Assembly (NCBI RefSeq): GCF_013282215.1
Contig: NZ_CP048103.1
Coordinates: forward strand, 1,736,001 to 1,800,000
Direction: 5' to 3'
Length of the DNA: 64,000 bases
DNA from: Kroppenstedtia eburnea
GTDB lineage: Bacteria; Bacillota; Bacilli; Thermoactinomycetales; DSM-45169
The position numbers were made by a program, and so were the translations under genes. Positions 29,090 to 38,646 of the stretch are shown here, piece after piece (within the stretch, counting starts at the first letter, position 1; the number at the start of each line of letters is the position of its first letter). A model generated the notes under the pieces. The model did no database searches and was not told the DNA's origin. It saw only the letters and a program-made list of their open reading frames with translations.

Positions 29090-29794
29090 GTGTTTACCAA
29101 GTACAGGCGCCTTCGTGGTCCGCGGAAAAAACGTCACTGGATCCTGCCCGCCGCACTCATAATTCTTTTTGGCGCGGTTTATGTGTTGAATCAACAAGCG
29201 GAGTCGACGTTGATAAAACTGGCGAAAGCCAGGGTGAAAAATATCTCCCAGGAAGCGGTGACAAAAGGGGTTGATGAAACACGGAAGGCTTTGGGCCCTG
29301 ATTTGGAAAAACTGATGGTTCTGAAGAAGGCGGAGGGGGGAGCCCTTGAATATGTCGATGTGAGTCCGGAAATCTCGGCAAAGGTTTACACGGTTGCAAG
29401 TCAAAAGATTGAGGGCGAACTGAAAAAATTGGGACGGAAAGATTACGGTATTCCCCTGGGAGCGATATTTCAAAGCAGCCTGTTTTCCGATGTGGGCCCC
29501 GAGATCCCCTTGAAAATCTGGCCCAAGGGTGCCACAAAAGTTGAATTGGTACCCAAAATGGAGGCAAAAGGGATCAACACGGTCCAAGTGACGCTCTATT
29601 TAAAAGTCACAAATGAGATGGATATTGTGATTCCGGCAAATCACGACGGTGAGATGAAGATCGATTACAAGTATCCCTTTGATTCGATCATCCTTCCCGG
29701 AGAGGTTCCTGACAACTATTTTTACTATAACAATCAAAGCAAGGGGAAAGGCGTGGAGGGACCCCTCCCGGTCGTTCCCGTACCGGGAAAGTAA
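29090..29794 (+). CDS. yunB: sporulation protein YunB
   Basis: Protein of 234 residues: basic N-terminus (K-Y-R-R-L-R-G-P-R-K-K-R), one membrane segment (about 17-33) and an outer domain with D-V-G-P-E-I-P-L and P-L-G and T-L-Y-L-K-V-T-N-E-M-D-I-V-I-P, as in YunB, a mother-cell sigma-E-dependent protein affecting spore formation. It is not at this locus in B. subtilis. GTG start with AATGAGGTGAAAAT upstream. Confidence 0.85.
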   Translation: MFTKYRRLRGPRKKRHWILPAALIILFGAVYVLNQQAESTLIKLAKARVKNISQEAVTKGVDETRKALGPDLEKLMVLKKAEGGALEYVDVSPEISAKVYTVASQKIEGELKKLGRKDYGIPLGAIFQSSLFSDVGPEIPLKIWPKGATKVELVPKMEAKGINTVQVTLYLKVTNEMDIVIPANHDGEMKIDYKYPFDSIILPGEVPDNYFYYNNQSKGKGVEGPLPVVPVPGK

Positions 29795-29806
29795 AGCCAT
29801 GAACTA

Positions 29807-29971
29807 AGTCGTGTCTGAAAAATACGGGCCGAGCCGGTCGGGATTGGGTTTCACATGTCGTTTTCGTTGTTCTTCCGATCCAAAATCACTCCATGTGAAA
29901 CCCAACCCTCCCTCTGTTACTCTCTCATAACGTCTCACATTCCACGGAAAATTGAATTACCAGACACACCC
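29807..29971 (+). mobile_element. MITE-like element, family B, flanked by TA
   Basis: Left AGTCGTGTCTG, preceded by TA, and right CAGACACACCC, followed by TA. Core hairpin 29836-29913. It starts 12 bases after the yunB stop. Confidence 0.75.
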
Positions 29972-30037
29972 TAGGGCCGGTGTTGTGCCCCCTTGACACC
30001 CAGAGTTTGATCTGTCAACACTTTTATACTCAGACAA

Positions 30038-30052
30038 GTTTGCAAAACAAAC
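30038..30052 (+). repeat. short dispersed hairpin motif GTTTG-N5-CAAAC
   Basis: One of five intergenic occurrences (others at 43829, 49273, 54119 and 61128), each with A-rich sequence just before. Here it lies ahead of the terminator preceding aroC. Confidence 0.45.
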
Positions 30053-30065
30053 CTCATTTCCGCTC

Positions 30066-30098
30066 AAAAGGGCGATCCGGACAAATCGCCCTTTTTCC
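30066..30098 (+). terminator. terminator/attenuator upstream of aroC
   Basis: Perfect ten-base stem AAAGGGCGAT / ATCGCCCTTT followed by TTCC. It lies about 90 bases before the aroC start; no promoter is evident after it, so it may attenuate the aro genes or end an upstream transcript. Confidence 0.75.
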
Positions 30099-30187
30099 CG
30101 GGGGGCTCCTGTGTTATCATACTGCTAACTTTACTTAAATACAGTGAAGCGGCAAAAACAGCAACAGCAGGAGAGGACGGGATCGGT

Positions 30188-31351
30188 ATGCGATACTTGA
30201 CGGCAGGGGAGTCCCACGGCCCCCAATTGACATTGATCATCGAGGGCTTGCCCAGCCGGATGCCCTTTTCCAAGGAGAAGGTGGATCACGAATTGGCCCG
30301 GCGCCAAAAGGGGTACGGCCGGGGACGGCGGATGCAGATTGAATCGGATGAGATCCGGATTCTGTCCGGAATCCGTTTCGGAAAGACCACCGGTGCACCG
30401 GTGGCCCTCTCCATTGAAAACAAGGATTGGAAAAAATGGACGGAGATCATGGGGATCCATCCGGACGAGGAAAAAGCGGCCAAACGTCGGGTATCGCGAC
30501 CGCGCCCCGGGCATGCGGATTTGAACGGGGCGATCAAATACAACCACCGGGACATGCGGGATGTCTTGGAACGTTCCAGTGCCCGGGAGACCGCCGCCCG
30601 GGTGGCGGCGGGGGCAGTGGCCCGCCAGTTGCTGGAGTACTGCGGAATCCGGTTGGCAGGTCATGTGGTTCGGATCGGTTCGGCGGGAACCCGTCGCCTC
30701 GCGGGATGGACGGCGGCGGCGATCGCGGAAAAGTCGGAAGCATCTCCGGTACGATGCCTGGATCCCGAGGCGGAAAAGGAGATGATCCGGCAGATCGATG
30801 AGGCCAAGCAGGAGGGGGACAGTCTGGGTGGTGTCGTCGAAGTGGTGGTGGAAAATGTTCCGGTCGGCCTCGGCAGTCATGTTCATTGGGATCGGAAGCT
30901 GGATGCCCGGATTGTTCAGGCGATCGTCAGCATCAATGCCTTCAAGGGGGCGGAGATCGGAATCGGTTTTGAGGCCGGTGAGCTGAAGGGTTCCCAGGTG
31001 CATGATGAGATCCTCTGGTCCGAGGAGAAGGGGTTTCATCGCGGGAGCAACCGTCTGGGCGGTTTTGAGGGGGGGATGACCAACGGGGAGCCGATCGTGG
31101 TCCGCGGGGTGATGAAGCCGATTCCCACGTTGTACAAACCCCTCCGCAGTGTGGATCTGGACAGCAAGGAGCCTTTTGAAGCCAGCATTGAGCGCTCGGA
31201 TAATTGTGCGGTGCCGGCGGCCAGCGTGGTTGCGGAAAATGTGGTCGCCTGGGAAGTCGCCCGGGCCCTGTTGGAGACATTCAGTTCCGACACCGCCGAA
31301 GACCTCCTCCGGGAAGTGGTGCGCCGCCGGGAGGAGGCTCGCAAGTTTTGA
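30188..31351 (+). CDS. aroC: chorismate synthase
   Basis: Protein of 387 residues with the signature opening [11 protein letters not shown]-x-G-Y-G-R-G-x-R-M and [12 protein letters not shown]-dependent, it makes chorismate from EPSP. First gene of the aroC-aroB-aroH-trp supra-operon (called aroF in B. subtilis). Its TGA overlaps the aroB ATG by one base. Confidence 0.97.
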   Translation: MRYLTAGESHGPQLTLIIEGLPSRMPFSKEKVDHELARRQKGYGRGRRMQIESDEIRILSGIRFGKTTGAPVALSIENKDWKKWTEIMGIHPDEEKAAKRRVSRPRPGHADLNGAIKYNHRDMRDVLERSSARETAARVAAGAVARQLLEYCGIRLAGHVVRIGSAGTRRLAGWTAAAIAEKSEASPVRCLDPEAEKEMIRQIDEAKQEGDSLGGVVEVVVENVPVGLGSHVHWDRKLDARIVQAIVSINAFKGAEIGIGFEAGELKGSQVHDEILWSEEKGFHRGSNRLGGFEGGMTNGEPIVVRGVMKPIPTLYKPLRSVDLDSKEPFEASIERSDNCAVPAASVVAENVVAWEVARALLETFSSDTAEDLLREVVRRREEARKF

Positions 31352-32451
31352 TGAAGACACTTCACGTTCAAATCGGGGAAGGAAGCTATCCCATCCATAT
31401 CGGTGCCGGTTTGCACGGCCGCCTGCCGGAGTTGTTACGTGAGATCGGCTGGCGCAGGGAGCGCCGGCTGATGTTGGTGACGGATGACCAGGTGGGGCCC
31501 CTTTATGGAGAGGATGTAAAAAGGGTGTTGACCGATCATGGTTTTCAGGCAGGCTGTCTCACGGTACCGGCGGGGGAAAGTTCCAAAAAACTGTCCCTGC
31601 TGGAAGAGATGGTGGGGGATTGCATCGAGGCCGGGCTGGATCGCTCCGGCGCCATTCTGGCACTGGGCGGCGGAGTGGTGGGGGATTTGGCCGGTTTTCT
31701 GGCCGCTTCCTATATGCGGGGAATTCCCTTCATCCAGTTGCCGACCACTCTCCTGGCCCATGACAGCAGTGTGGGAGGGAAGGTGGGAGTGAACCATCCC
31801 CTCGGGAAAAATATGATCGGCGCCTTTCATCAACCTTCGATGGTGGTATTCGATGTGGAAACATTGAACACACTGCCCGAGCGGGAAGTGGCTTCCGGCT
31901 ATGCCGAAGTGGTGAAACATGCCCTGATCCGGGATGAAGCTTTTGTCCGCTGGCTGGAGGAGCGGGTGGACTCCTTGAGACGGCTGGAGCCGGATTCCGT
32001 TTCGGAAGCGATTTGGAAGGGGTGTGCCGTCAAAAAGGAAGTGGTGTCCCGGGACGAGAAGGAGTCCGGGTGGCGGGCGATCCTCAACTATGGTCACACC
32101 ATCGGTCACGCTTTGGAAGCAGCGGCAGGATACGGTGTGCTGACTCACGGGGAAGCGGTGGCGATCGGTATGGTGGGTGAAGCCATGTTGGCGGAAGAGA
32201 TGGGGCTTTGCCCCCCGGTGTCGGAGCGGACCGCCCACCTGTTATCCGCCTTCGGCCTCCCGACCCGCCTCACCATGGAGATCACCGATGAGGAGCTCCT
32301 GGAGAGAATGCGCCGGGATAAGAAGGCGAAACATGGAAGGCTTACCTTTGTACTCCCCCGGGATATCGGCTGTGTGGACATCATACACGGGGTGGAGGAA
32401 CCGGTGATCCGCCAAGCGCTCAACCGGCTGAGAGGGGGTGGCAAAGGGTGA
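31351..32451 (+). CDS. aroB: 3-dehydroquinate synthase
   Basis: Protein of 366 residues with G-G-G-V-V-G-D-L-A-G-F-x-A-A-S-Y-M-R-G NAD-binding segment, and zinc ligands in the E-V-V-K-H and G-H-T-I-G-H-A segments. It makes 3-dehydroquinate from DAHP. The start at 31351 overlaps the aroC stop; the longer frame upstream lies inside aroC. Confidence 0.97.
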   Translation: MKTLHVQIGEGSYPIHIGAGLHGRLPELLREIGWRRERRLMLVTDDQVGPLYGEDVKRVLTDHGFQAGCLTVPAGESSKKLSLLEEMVGDCIEAGLDRSGAILALGGGVVGDLAGFLAASYMRGIPFIQLPTTLLAHDSSVGGKVGVNHPLGKNMIGAFHQPSMVVFDVETLNTLPEREVASGYAEVVKHALIRDEAFVRWLEERVDSLRRLEPDSVSEAIWKGCAVKKEVVSRDEKESGWRAILNYGHTIGHALEAAAGYGVLTHGEAVAIGMVGEAMLAEEMGLCPPVSERTAHLLSAFGLPTRLTMEITDEELLERMRRDKKAKHGRLTFVLPRDIGCVDIIHGVEEPVIRQALNRLRGGGKG

Positions 32452-32816
32452 GTCTGCGTGGAATCCGGGGGGCGACGACGGTTTCCGCCAATGAAGAGGA
32501 AGCGATCCTGAAAGCCACCCGGGAACTGCTGGATGAGATGGTGGAGAGAAACGGGGTCCACCCGGCGGAGATCGCCAGTGTGTTTGTCACCATGAGTCCC
32601 GATTTGAATGCCACTTTTCCCGCCCGTGGCATCCGGACGATGCCCGGGTGGAAAGAGGTGCCGTTGATGTGTGCCACTGAAGTGGATGTTCCCGGTGCTT
32701 TGCAAAAATGCATCCGTCTGCTGGTCCTCGCCAACTCCGACCGGGATGCTTCCGGGATCCGGCACGTCTATCTGGGCGACGCCCGGCAACTGCGCCCGGA
32801 CCTGGCGGATCAGTAG
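32448..32816 (+). CDS. aroH: chorismate mutase AroH class
   Basis: Protein of 122 residues with R-G-I-R-G-A-T-T at residues 4-11, containing the active-site Arg7, E-E-A-I-L near 18-22 and V-Y-L-G-D-A-R toward the end. It converts chorismate to prephenate. GTG start overlapping the aroB stop. Its TAG stop is completed by the first G of a MITE-like element. Confidence 0.96.
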   Translation: MSLRGIRGATTVSANEEEAILKATRELLDEMVERNGVHPAEIASVFVTMSPDLNATFPARGIRTMPGWKEVPLMCATEVDVPGALQKCIRLLVLANSDRDASGIRHVYLGDARQLRPDLADQ

Positions 32817-32975
32817 AAGCATTGTGATTTAGTCGTTCTTGGACGGTCGGGATCGGGTTTCACATGTCGTTTTCGTACTTCTTACGATCCAAAATCACTC
32901 CATGTGAAACCCACCCCTCCCTGCATAGCGAGACCGGGAACGAAGCGACCCTGGCGAGACTTGTGCCCTATGGGT
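32816..32975 (+). mobile_element. MITE-like element, family A, right end lost, fused to aroH stop codon
   Basis: Left end GAAGCATTGTGATTTA starts at the G of the aroH TAG. Core 32846-32924, then the CATAGCGAGACCGGGAACG and CTTGTGCCCTATGGGT module. No right terminal repeat; similarity ends near 32975, just before the trp promoter. Confidence 0.7.
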
Positions 32976-33004
32976 GTGCAAAACACTTGTAGGTGATTCC
33001 ATGG

Positions 33005-33033
33005 TTGACATGAACCCTTCTCTTCAGTAAAGT
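33005..33033 (+). promoter_or_regulatory. sigma-A promoter of the trp operon
   Basis: TTGACA, 17-base spacer, TAAAGT, with the predicted start about 33040, immediately before the TRAP-binding triplets. Confidence 0.75.
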
Positions 33034-33046
33034 AGGATTAAGCCGA

Positions 33047-33106
33047 GAGCAGAGATGAGAATCAGAGTAGATGAGACGAGATGAGCAGAGGAGAGCTGAG
33101 CGGGAG
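33047..33106 (+). promoter_or_regulatory. TRAP-binding site of the trp leader
   Basis: Eleven (G/T)AG triplets at 33047, 33052, 33057, 33068 (TAG), 33073, 33078, 33083, 33088, 33093, 33098 and 33104. Spacers are two bases except one of eight (which holds an extra GAG at 33065) and one of three. Eleven triplets fit the 11-subunit TRAP ring encoded at 24763. Binding in high tryptophan would prevent an antiterminator and favour the terminator at 33121. Confidence 0.9.
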
Positions 33107-33120
33107 TGTACGGAAACCCC

Positions 33121-33155
33121 GACCGGAGCCACTGTGCTTCGGTCTTTTTGTTTTT
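33121..33155 (+). terminator. trp leader attenuator terminator
   Basis: Stem GACCGGAG / CTTCGGTC with one G-U pair, loop CCACTGTG, tail TTTTTGTTTTT. CGGG at 33101 could pair with CCCG at 33118 as part of the competing structure. Confidence 0.85.
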
Positions 33156-33438
33156 CCCAGGGCTGTTGATTAACAAGAAAATGGGCGGTGGAAGGGAGTC
33201 GTGTGCTGCCAAAGCGACCTTTGCCATCCTACCCAGCGGAGAATCTGGAGAGAGGGCGTTTAGGGGCAACATTCTTCCTTGTGTTGCTTCCGTAAGGCTT
33301 TGCCCCTGCCCGAACAGAAGATTCGGAGCGGCCAGTCATTACTTCCTTGCTGGATGGCAGGCGGAGCGTGGTAGAACACGATCTCCCCACCTAAAATATA
33401 GCTAATCGACTCGCCTGGTTTTCCCCCTTTCTTCCTCT

Positions 33439-33472
33439 GGCTCCGACGGGTCTCAACCCAAAGGAGGGAGCC
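33439..33472 (+). promoter_or_regulatory. possible trpE Shine-Dalgarno sequestering hairpin
   Basis: GGCTCC (33439-33444) can pair with GGAGCC (33467-33472), taking in part of the AAGGAGGG site of trpE. TRAP-dependent sequestering of this kind is known in B. subtilis, but here the stem is only six pairs and about 330 bases from the TRAP site. Confidence 0.35.
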
Positions 33473-33477
33473 TGACT

Positions 33478-34983
33478 GTGTATACCCCCACACTGGATGA
33501 AGTGAGGGCCCATGCCCGTCATTTTTCCACCATTCCCATTTGTAAAACGGTATTTGCCGATATGGAGACACCGATCAGCCTGCATCGGCGGCTGGGGGAG
33601 CGGAAATATTCCTTTTTGTTGGAAAGTGCTGAAAGCAAAGGGCGATGGGGCCGCTATTCATTTATCGGAGCGGATCCTTTCCTGGTGTTTCAAAGTACCG
33701 GCAATCGGGTGACGATCACGGAAGAGGGAAGAGAACGAAGATTTGAAACGGAGGATCCCTTCCGGATGGTGAAAGAACTTCTGCAAAAGTACCGCTCTCC
33801 ACGGGTTTCCGGTTACCCGCCGTTTTTGGGCGGGGCGGTCGGATATGTGGGTTATGAAGCGGTTGCTCTCCGGGAGCCGACCCTCCCCCGCAAGGAACCT
33901 CCCCGTTCCCGGGATCTTCATCTGATGTTTTGTGACCGGCTGATCATTGTGGACCATCTGCGGCAGGAGTGGATCCTGGTGATCAATCTGCATGTGGGGC
34001 CCGAAATGGAGTCGGGGGCACTCGATCGCGCTTATGAGGACACCTTGGCTGAACTGGACCAGTGGATGGACGAGTTATTGGCGAGGGAGCCTTCATTTTC
34101 TCCGTTACCGACCGTAGCGGCAGAGGCGGATTTCGACCGGGTAAATTCCAATTTCAGCAAAGAAGCGTACTGTGACCGGGTGCTTCAAGCCCAGGAATCC
34201 ATCCGGCGGGGGGAACTTTTTCAAGTGGTGCCCTCCCAGCGATGGGAGTGGAGGAATCCTCCCCCGGCTCCGGAGGTGTATCGCGTCCTGCGTCTCCTCA
34301 ATCCGTCCCCGTATATGTATTGTCTCTCACTGGGAGATGAGGAAGTGGTGGGGGCCTCCCCGGAATTGCTGGTTCGGGTGAGCGACGGAAAAATTGAGAC
34401 ACGTCCCATCGCCGGGACCCGTCCCAGGGGTGAAGATGCCGCAGAGGATGCCGCTCTGGCCGCTGAGTTGCTACAGGATGAGAAAGAACGGGCGGAGCAT
34501 GTCATGCTGGTGGATCTGAGTCGTCACGATCTGGGAAAGGTCTCCAAAAGCGGATCTGTCCAGGTGACGGAGGAGATGACTGTGGAACATTACTCCCATG
34601 TGATGCATCTGGTCTCCCATGTCACAGGGGAACTGAGAGAAGGAATCGATCCTCTGGACGGCTTTCAGGCCTGTTTTCCCGCCGGAACGGTCTCCGGCGC
34701 ACCCAAAATCAGGGCGATGGAACGGATCGCCGGACTGGAACCGGAGAGTCGGGGGATTTATGCCGGAGCGATCGGATATTTCGGTTTCAATGGCAGTCTG
34801 GACAGCTGCATCACCATCCGGACGATCCATTTTCAGAAGGATTCCGCCTTTGTTCAGGCCGGCGCCGGGGTGGTGGCCGGTTCGGTTCCGGAAAGAGAGT
34901 ACGAGGAGTCCAGGAACAAAGCCCGGGGGCTGATCCGCGCATTGACCCTTGCGGAGCGGTTATTCAACCCGGTGCAGAGATGA
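33478..34983 (+). CDS. trpE: anthranilate synthase component I
   Basis: Protein of 501 residues of the chorismate-binding family: feedback-site segment L-L-E-S-A near 48-52, G-T-R-P-R-G near residue 310, and A-G-A-G-V-V-A-G-S near 460. It makes anthranilate from chorismate with ammonia from a glutamine amidotransferase subunit. No trpG is in the window, so the partner must be elsewhere, as PabA is in B. subtilis. GTG start with AAGGAGGG nine bases upstream. Controlled by the TRAP leader. Confidence 0.96.
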   Translation: MYTPTLDEVRAHARHFSTIPICKTVFADMETPISLHRRLGERKYSFLLESAESKGRWGRYSFIGADPFLVFQSTGNRVTITEEGRERRFETEDPFRMVKELLQKYRSPRVSGYPPFLGGAVGYVGYEAVALREPTLPRKEPPRSRDLHLMFCDRLIIVDHLRQEWILVINLHVGPEMESGALDRAYEDTLAELDQWMDELLAREPSFSPLPTVAAEADFDRVNSNFSKEAYCDRVLQAQESIRRGELFQVVPSQRWEWRNPPPAPEVYRVLRLLNPSPYMYCLSLGDEEVVGASPELLVRVSDGKIETRPIAGTRPRGEDAAEDAALAAELLQDEKERAEHVMLVDLSRHDLGKVSKSGSVQVTEEMTVEHYSHVMHLVSHVTGELREGIDPLDGFQACFPAGTVSGAPKIRAMERIAGLEPESRGIYAGAIGYFGFNGSLDSCITIRTIHFQKDSAFVQAGAGVVAGSVPEREYEESRNKARGLIRALTLAERLFNPVQR

Positions 34984-34997
34984 AAGGAGAGCGGAGC

Positions 34998-36026
34998 ATG
35001 GTGGAGCGGAGCTTAGTGAAGCTGATGGCAAAAGAAGATTTGAATCGTTCCGAATCAGAGAGATTGATGGGGGCGATGATGGAGGGAGATCTCCCTCCGG
35101 CGCAGGCGGCGGCAGTGTTGACGGCCCTGCGGATCAAGGGGGAGACGGTGGAGGAGCTGGCGGGGCTGGCCGCTTCCATGCGGGCCAGGGCGCGTCAACT
35201 GTCAGCAGTTCCTCCGGAGGCGGTGGATACCTGCGGCACTGGCGGCGACGGGGGCAAAACCTTCAATATTTCCACCGCTGCCGCCATCGTGGCCGCCGCC
35301 GCCGGGGTGCCGGTGGCCAAACACGGAAACCGGGCCGTCTCCGGGAAGAGCGGCAGCGCCGATGTTTTGGAAGCGCTGGGGGTGGGGATTCAACTCACTC
35401 CGGAAGAGGCGGAGCAGACATTGGCGGAGACCGGGATCTGTTTTCTGTTCGCTCCCTTGTTCCACGAAGCGATGAAACAGGTGTTGCCGATCCGGAAGGA
35501 ACTGGGGTTTCGCACCTGTTTCAATCTGGCCGGACCTCTGGCCAACCCGGCGGGGGTTCGGCGACAACTGGTGGGAGTGTTTGACCCCGGGTTGACGGAA
35601 ACCCTGGCCCGGGTCCTCTTGTCCCTGGGAACGGAGCGGGCCATGGTGGTGTCCGGCTTGGACGGAGTGGATGAGATTACGCTGACGGAAGAGACACGGG
35701 TCAGTGAAGTGCGCGACGGCAACATTCACACCTATCGCATCACACCGGAGGAACTGGGCCTGAAGCGGTGCCATCCCACGGCGTTGTCCGGGGGGGATGC
35801 CGTGGTCAATGCCCGGATCATCCGCGGTATTTTCCAGGGGAAGCCGGGACCCTGCCGGGATGTGGTTCTGGCCAATGCCGGGGCGGTTCTCACCATCGCC
35901 GGCCGGGCGGGCGGTCTGCAGGAAGGCATCCATCTCGCCGGGAAAACAGTGGATGAGGGACGGGCGCTGGCCAAGTTGGAGGAGATGGCGGCCGGGCGGG
36001 GAAAGGAGGTTTCCCATGTTTCTTGA
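34998..36026 (+). CDS. trpD: anthranilate phosphoribosyltransferase
   Basis: Protein of 342 residues with D-T-C-G-T-G-G-D-G-G-K-T-F-N-I-S-T near residue 75 (PRPP site) and K-H-G-N-R-A-V-S-G-K-S-G-S-A-D. The ATG at 34998 is preferred for its AAAGGAG; an ATG at 34980 overlapping the trpE stop is possible and adds six residues. Second step of the tryptophan branch. Confidence 0.95.
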   Translation: MVERSLVKLMAKEDLNRSESERLMGAMMEGDLPPAQAAAVLTALRIKGETVEELAGLAASMRARARQLSAVPPEAVDTCGTGGDGGKTFNISTAAAIVAAAAGVPVAKHGNRAVSGKSGSADVLEALGVGIQLTPEEAEQTLAETGICFLFAPLFHEAMKQVLPIRKELGFRTCFNLAGPLANPAGVRRQLVGVFDPGLTETLARVLLSLGTERAMVVSGLDGVDEITLTEETRVSEVRDGNIHTYRITPEELGLKRCHPTALSGGDAVVNARIIRGIFQGKPGPCRDVVLANAGAVLTIAGRAGGLQEGIHLAGKTVDEGRALAKLEEMAAGRGKEVSHVS

Positions 36027-36801
36027 ACGGATCGTGGCCGGAAAGAAAAAGGAGATTCAGGGGCTGAAGGAACGCTTGGGGGAGAGGGAATATCGGGAGG
36101 CCCGCCATCTGCCGCCGGTCCGTTCACTGGTGACAGCATTGGGGCAGACCGCTTCCTCTCCGGCACTGATCGCCGAGGTGAAGCCGGCATCCCCCTCCAA
36201 AGGGGATATCCGCCCCGATGCGGATCCGGCGGTGACAGCCCGGGAGTATGAGGCCGGGGGGGCAGCGGCGGTTTCGGTGTTGACGGAAGAGACGTATTTC
36301 AAAGGGAGCCTGGCCAACCTGACCCGGGTGAAAGAGAGTGTCCGGCTTCCTGTCCTGCGCAAGGATTTTATCCTGGATCCATTGCAACTGGTGGAGAGCC
36401 GGCTGGCAGGGGCTGATGCGGTTTTGCTGATCGCCGCCATGTTATCCGGGGAAGAGATGGGAAAGCTGATCCGGGAGGCCCGCGACCTCGGGTTGGAGGT
36501 GCTGGCTGAAGTTCACGGGGAAGAGGAGTTGGAGCGCACCTTGGCGGCTGGTCCCGACGTGTTGGGGATCAATAACCGGAATCTGCACACCTTTGAGACG
36601 GACCTGTCGGTCACGGAAAGGTTGCGAAACCGGGTTCCCGCCGGTATTCCGGTGATCGGGGAGAGCGGTGTCCACTCCCGGGAGGATTTTCAACGGTTGG
36701 CCCGGGCGGGGGTGGATGGCATCCTGGTGGGGGAATATTTGATGCGCCACGCTTCTCCCCGGGCGGCGGCGGAAAGTTTGACGGCGGGTGTGCGATCATG
36801 A
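36016..36801 (+). CDS. trpC: indole-3-glycerol phosphate synthase
   Basis: TIM-barrel enzyme of 261 residues with A-E-V-K-P-A-S-P-S-K-G (about 50-60), L-R-K-D-F-I-L-D and G-I-N-N-R-N-L. It overlaps the trpD end by 11 bases and the trpF start by four (ATGA). Confidence 0.96.
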   Translation: MFLERIVAGKKKEIQGLKERLGEREYREARHLPPVRSLVTALGQTASSPALIAEVKPASPSKGDIRPDADPAVTAREYEAGGAAAVSVLTEETYFKGSLANLTRVKESVRLPVLRKDFILDPLQLVESRLAGADAVLLIAAMLSGEEMGKLIREARDLGLEVLAEVHGEEELERTLAAGPDVLGINNRNLHTFETDLSVTERLRNRVPAGIPVIGESGVHSREDFQRLARAGVDGILVGEYLMRHASPRAAAESLTAGVRS

Positions 36802-37457
36802 GACCCACCTTTGTCAAAGTGTGCGGCCTTCGTTCACCGGAGGATGCGGAGAAACTGGAGAGGCTGGATGTTTCCGCCGCCGGGCTGATTTTCGTCCCCG
36901 GCCGCCGTCGTCAGGTGACCCCTGAACAAGGGGCGTCGATCGTCGCTCACCTTCCCCGGGGTGTGCTGAAGACAGGGGTGTTTGTCAATCCGACCCGGGA
37001 GGAATTGTTGTCCGTGCTGGATCAGGTTCCCTTGGATCTGATCCAGCTTCACGGTGAGGAGTCCCCGCAGTTCTGCGGGTGGCTGAAAGAGAAGGTGAAG
37101 GCCCACGTGGTGAAGGTGTTTCACATGGGAACAAGGCCCCCTGCCTCCCCTGAGGATTATGCTCCCTGTATTGATGCCGTCCTGCTCGATTCTACCTCAG
37201 GTCAAAAGCGGGGGGGAACGGGGAAGGTTTTTCCTTGGGAATGGATTCCCCGTGAAAAAGAATATTGGGGGCGATGGAAGCTCCCGGTCTGGGTTGCGGG
37301 CGGACTCTCCCCCGACAATGTGGGATCTCTGTTGAATGGGTACGCTCCGGATGGAGTCGATGTCTCCGGCGGGGTGGAGACGGAGGGAAGGAAAGATCGG
37401 AAAAAAATCAGTCAGTTTGTGGAGAGGGTGAGGCAGTATGACCGTCAAGACGATTAA
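36798..37457 (+). CDS. trpF: phosphoribosylanthranilate isomerase
   Basis: Protein of 219 residues with K-V-C-G-L near the start (catalytic Cys), Q-L-H-G-E-E and a phosphate-binding A-G-G-L-S-P-D-N-V. Separate from trpC, as in B. subtilis. It overlaps trpB by 20 bases. Confidence 0.95.
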   Translation: MRPTFVKVCGLRSPEDAEKLERLDVSAAGLIFVPGRRRQVTPEQGASIVAHLPRGVLKTGVFVNPTREELLSVLDQVPLDLIQLHGEESPQFCGWLKEKVKAHVVKVFHMGTRPPASPEDYAPCIDAVLLDSTSGQKRGGTGKVFPWEWIPREKEYWGRWKLPVWVAGGLSPDNVGSLLNGYAPDGVDVSGGVETEGRKDRKKISQFVERVRQYDRQDD

Positions 37458-38646
37458 ATCCCGATCGGCGGATTCCCTGGGCCGGTTCGGCAAGTTCGGG
37501 GGACGGTTTGTTCCCGAGACGCTGATGACGGCACTGGCTGAATTGGAGACAGGATACCGGTCCGCACTGGCGGATGCCAAGTTCCGGGAGGAGTTGAAAA
37601 CGCTCCTGATGGAATACTCCGGACGGCCGACCCCGCTGACGTTGGCACAACGGCTGACGGAGTTGACGGGTGGGGCCCGCATCTATCTGAAGCGGGAAGA
37701 TCTGAATCACACAGGGGCCCATAAGATCAACAACACCCTGGGGCAAGGGTTGCTGGCCAGACGGATGGGGAAGCGGAAGCTGATCGCGGAGACCGGTGCC
37801 GGTCAGCACGGGGTGGCTTCAGCCACGGTGGCGGCTCTGCTGGGGATGGAGTGCAAAGTGTTCATGGGGGAGGAGGATGTCCGCCGGCAGCAGCTGAATG
37901 TGTTTCGGATGGAGCTGTTGGGAGCGGAGGTGATCCCTGTCACCTCAGGCAGCCGCACCTTGAAAGATGCGACCAATGAGGCGATCCGCCACTGGGTATC
38001 CCATGTGGAGGACACCTTCTACCTGATCGGATCGGTGGTGGGTCCGCACCCTTATCCTGAGATGGTGCGCAATTTTCAACGGGTGATCGGGGATGAAACC
38101 CGAAGTCAGGTGCTGGAAAAGGAAGGACGTCTTCCCGATGAGGTGGTGGCTTGCGTCGGGGGCGGTTCCAATGCCATCGGGATGTTCACCGCTTTTCTGG
38201 AAGATCATTCCGTCCGCCTGCACGGTGTGGAGGCGGCGGGAGAGGGGATTTCCACCGATCGTCATGCGGCCACGCTGACGAAGGGGTCGCCGGGGGTGAT
38301 TCACGGCTCCCTCACCTACCTGCTGCAGGATGAACACGGACAGATCCTGCCCGCCCATTCGATTTCCGCGGGTCTCGATTATCCGGGAGTGGGACCGGAA
38401 CACGCCGATCTGAAGGAAAAGGGGCGCGTTCGTTACACGACGGCGGAGGATGGGGAAGCCCTGGAAGCGGTCCGTCTGCTCTCGCGGACGGAAGGGATTT
38501 TACCGGCTCTGGAATCGGCTCATGCCGTGGCAGAAGCGATCAAGCTGGCAAAGAAGGGGGATCCCGATTCGATTGTGGTGATCTGTCTGTCGGGACGGGG
38601 CGACAAGGATGTGGATTCGATTCGGCAGGGTCTGGAGGGATTGTGA
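37438..38646 (+). CDS. trpB: tryptophan synthase beta subunit
   Basis: Protein of 402 residues with the PLP-lysine segment H-T-G-A-H-K-I-N-N (Lys near 95), E-T-G-A-G-Q-H-G-V and G-G-G-S-N-A-I-G-M phosphate loop. It makes tryptophan from indole and serine. Overlaps trpA start. Confidence 0.97.
   Translation: MTVKTIKSRSADSLGRFGKFGGRFVPETLMTALAELETGYRSALADAKFREELKTLLMEYSGRPTPLTLAQRLTELTGGARIYLKREDLNHTGAHKINNTLGQGLLARRMGKRKLIAETGAGQHGVASATVAALLGMECKVFMGEEDVRRQQLNVFRMELLGAEVIPVTSGSRTLKDATNEAIRHWVSHVEDTFYLIGSVVGPHPYPEMVRNFQRVIGDETRSQVLEKEGRLPDEVVACVGGGSNAIGMFTAFLEDHSVRLHGVEAAGEGISTDRHAATLTKGSPGVIHGSLTYLLQDEHGQILPAHSISAGLDYPGVGPEHADLKEKGRVRYTTAEDGEALEAVRLLSRTEGILPALESAHAVAEAIKLAKKGDPDSIVVICLSGRGDKDVDSIRQGLEGL

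Noticed and set aside
30131-31360. Minus-strand 409-codon open frame opposite aroC
   Set aside because: Fully antisense to chorismate synthase with no family features.
33156-33405. T-box or leader-peptide control of trp
   Set aside because: No T-box consensus and no Trp-rich peptide with a ribosome-binding site; TRAP triplets explain the control.
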